A stretch of 64,000 bases of DNA from Sordaria brevicollis (taxonomy: Eukaryota; Ascomycota; Sordariomycetes; Sordariales; Sordariaceae): contig JAUTDP010000009.1 in assembly GCA_033439795.1 (NCBI GenBank), positions 1,302,001-1,366,000 on the forward strand, in the 5' to 3' direction. The notes below the pieces were generated by a model that saw only the letters and a list, made by a program, of their open reading frames with translations, had not been told where the DNA came from and made no database searches. Both the position numbers and the translations under genes were made by a program. Positions 62,609-64,000 of this stretch are shown here, one piece after another; the first letter of the stretch is position 1; each line of letters opens with the position of its first letter.

Positions 62609-63477
62609 TTCAACGTTCTTTTTTCGCGATTTCGCAAATGATTTTTTTTCGGCCGGACCAGCGAAATGGTTTTTTTTCTTTTGACTGCTTTTTTTCTTTT
62701 TCCTTTTTGTTCCCCAAGAAGACCTCCTTCCATCCCAACCCCAATTATTTGCTTCTTATCGTTCGGTTATAACGGCATTGTGTCTTTGTTGCGCCTCCAA
62801 CGGGATGGATCGCCAAGATATTCTTGAGTGATGATTGATGGTTGATTGTGACGTAGGTGTAAGTGGTTGGCCGCTTCCTTCACCTTGACTCGTCAAATCG
62901 GGCTCTTTGCGGTTTATCACTTCCTCAGGAAATATCGGTGCCTATTTTATCTGCATCTCAAGGCATCGTCCCGAGCAGATATACTGGGCATAATCTGGTA
63001 CCGGTGCTGTGGAAGTGAATCATCAGTCAATAACAACAGCCAGCGAGTATGTTCTGGCTTGGAAGTTGGAATATCATCCTTCAAACAAACCGAATCCGGA
63101 AGATCTCCATACGTCGTGGACTGAATCCAGCCTGAACGTTCTTTTCCGAGCCTCGGACTTACAACTGAATTGTCAACTGAGCGGCTGGTCCTCTTGGCTT
63201 CGGTCATAATGGACTTACAGAACCTCATATTGGCCGTAAGTTCTTTGGAACATAGAATCCCATTGCGACGGTTAAGCGAAACTTTACAGCGTCTTTGTTC
63301 ATGATGTCAATTGTCTGTCTATCTCCAATTGGGTTGCATATAAACCATCCATCATCTGTCCTTATATGGACGCTGTGATACACGACGGACATTGTGGTCA
63401 CATCGTGTGGCTTCTCGAACTACACCCGCCCGCACTTATTTGACGTATTTTCAAGAGATATCCTACAACAATTCACG
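62609..63477. other. Intergenic region upstream of the last gene
   Basis: T-rich sequence with several TTTTTT runs after the tRNA terminator, then normal-composition sequence. No additional gene was recognised. The last part is the promoter region of the secreted-protein gene. Confidence 0.45.
62619..62624 (+). terminator. RNA polymerase III terminator of tRNA-Phe
   Basis: A run of six T begins 11 bases after the end of the tRNA, the standard Pol III stop signal. Confidence 0.8.
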
Positions 63478-64000
63478 ATGCAATTGACCAACTATTTTCT
63501 CTCGAAATCCTTCTTCCTTCCCCTCCTCCAACTTACCACCCACCTCCCCCTCACACACGCCCAACCACCACTCACCACCAACTCCGAAGGCCTTGGGTTC
63601 ATCCACATCCCTGCCCTAGAAACATTACCTTCGGAAGTTACGGTATACGGATCCATCGTCACTGCCGCCCCTTCAAGCACTGTTTTCAGCCTCGATTGTA
63701 AAACAGACGACGACAATGACGAGAACAAAAGCCCGACCGAATCCATAGACTACTGCTCCTGGCTCGGGGGCCTCGTGACAAAGCAAAGCAAGGATTCGAT
63801 CACCATCAGCGGCCACACCACGGAGGGGTTGACGTCGTGGTTGGAGTACGATAATACGTTCACGCAGACGGTGTCGACGACGGAGACGTCGTGGACGGAT
63901 GGTTCGGTGACGGGTGTTGAGGCTACGTATGCCGTTTTTCCTTCCTCTCGTCCCGTTCTGTTTCTCTTCACCTCATCCCGCATTCCTTGTTTCCCCAATG
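63478..64000 (+). CDS. Putative secreted protein, 5' part (cut by window end)
   Basis: An ATG at 63478 opens a frame that has no stop up to the window end. It begins MQLTNYFLSKSFFLPLLLQL and has a hydrophobic core and a likely signal-peptidase site near THAQ (about residue 30). The following 120 residues are Thr/Ser-rich with isolated cysteines (SLDCKTDDDNDE, IDYCSWLGG) and no recognised domain. The pattern suits a fungal extracellular or GPI-anchored surface protein, but the C-terminus is outside the window. Exon 1 may end at GTATGC (63929), because translation beyond it becomes low-complexity Ser/Phe-rich. Confidence 0.55.
   Translation, partial: MQLTNYFLSKSFFLPLLQLTTHLPLTHAQPPLTTNSEGLGFIHIPALETLPSEVTVYGSIVTAAPSSTVFSLDCKTDDDNDENKSPTESIDYCSWLGGLVTKQSKDSITISGHTTEGLTSWLEYDNTFTQTVSTTETSWTDGSVTGVEATYAVFPSSRPVLFLFTSSRIPCFPN

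Noticed and set aside
1..64000. CRISPR array, phage, plasmid or bacterial operon
   Set aside because: No regularly spaced repeats were seen. Introns, tRNA intron and RIP show a fungal nuclear genome.

Overview
This is nuclear DNA of a filamentous ascomycete, most likely a sordariomycete close to the Sordariales. The genes have short introns (about 50-145 bases) with GT-AG ends and CTAAC/CTGAC-type branch sites. The gene set is typical of such fungi: NUP57, TOM5, a mitochondrial glycine decarboxylase, SQT1, the methylcitrate-cycle enzymes and a cell-wall alpha-1,3-glucan synthase. The first 9 kb carry the mark of repeat-induced point mutation (RIP): very AT-rich DNA almost without CpA and TpG, in which old reading frames survive with C-to-T type stops.

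Layout. Bases 1 to about 9050 are a RIP-mutated repeat block. It holds the C-terminal end of a Ty3/Gypsy-like Pol (1-986), an acidic minus-strand relic (about 1383-1620) and a 672-codon relic kept in one frame (6886-8901). Normal gene space follows: NUP57 (+), TOM5 (-), glycine decarboxylase P protein (+), SQT1 (-), a zinc alcohol dehydrogenase (+) and a peroxisomal acyl-CoA ligase of the 4-coumarate-CoA ligase type (-). Next comes a gene-poor stretch of about 8 kb (24992-33199). It hides one three-exon gene for a 72-residue Cys/His-rich protein (28674-29048, -) that plain ORF calling misses. After it lie a secreted DUF4360-type protein (-), a second gene-poor stretch (34051-38354), 2-methylcitrate synthase (-) facing 2-methylisocitrate lyase (+), a short-chain dehydrogenase (-), a glutamine-synthetase-like enzyme (+), a third gap of 6 kb (48706-54635), alpha-1,3-glucan synthase (+), an intron-containing tRNA-Phe(GAA) and the start of a secreted-protein gene cut by the window end.

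How the genes fit together. The clearest functional unit is the divergent pair at 38355-43710. 2-Methylcitrate synthase condenses propionyl-CoA with oxaloacetate, and 2-methylisocitrate lyase splits 2-methylisocitrate into pyruvate and succinate. Both have mitochondrial presequences and share a 1.9-kb intergenic region, so they are likely co-regulated for propionate detoxification. Otherwise the genes look like unrelated housekeeping and metabolic genes. No secondary-metabolite cluster, CRISPR array or intact transposon was seen. Exon limits were placed by hand from splice signals and reading-frame continuity and have not been tested against transcripts.
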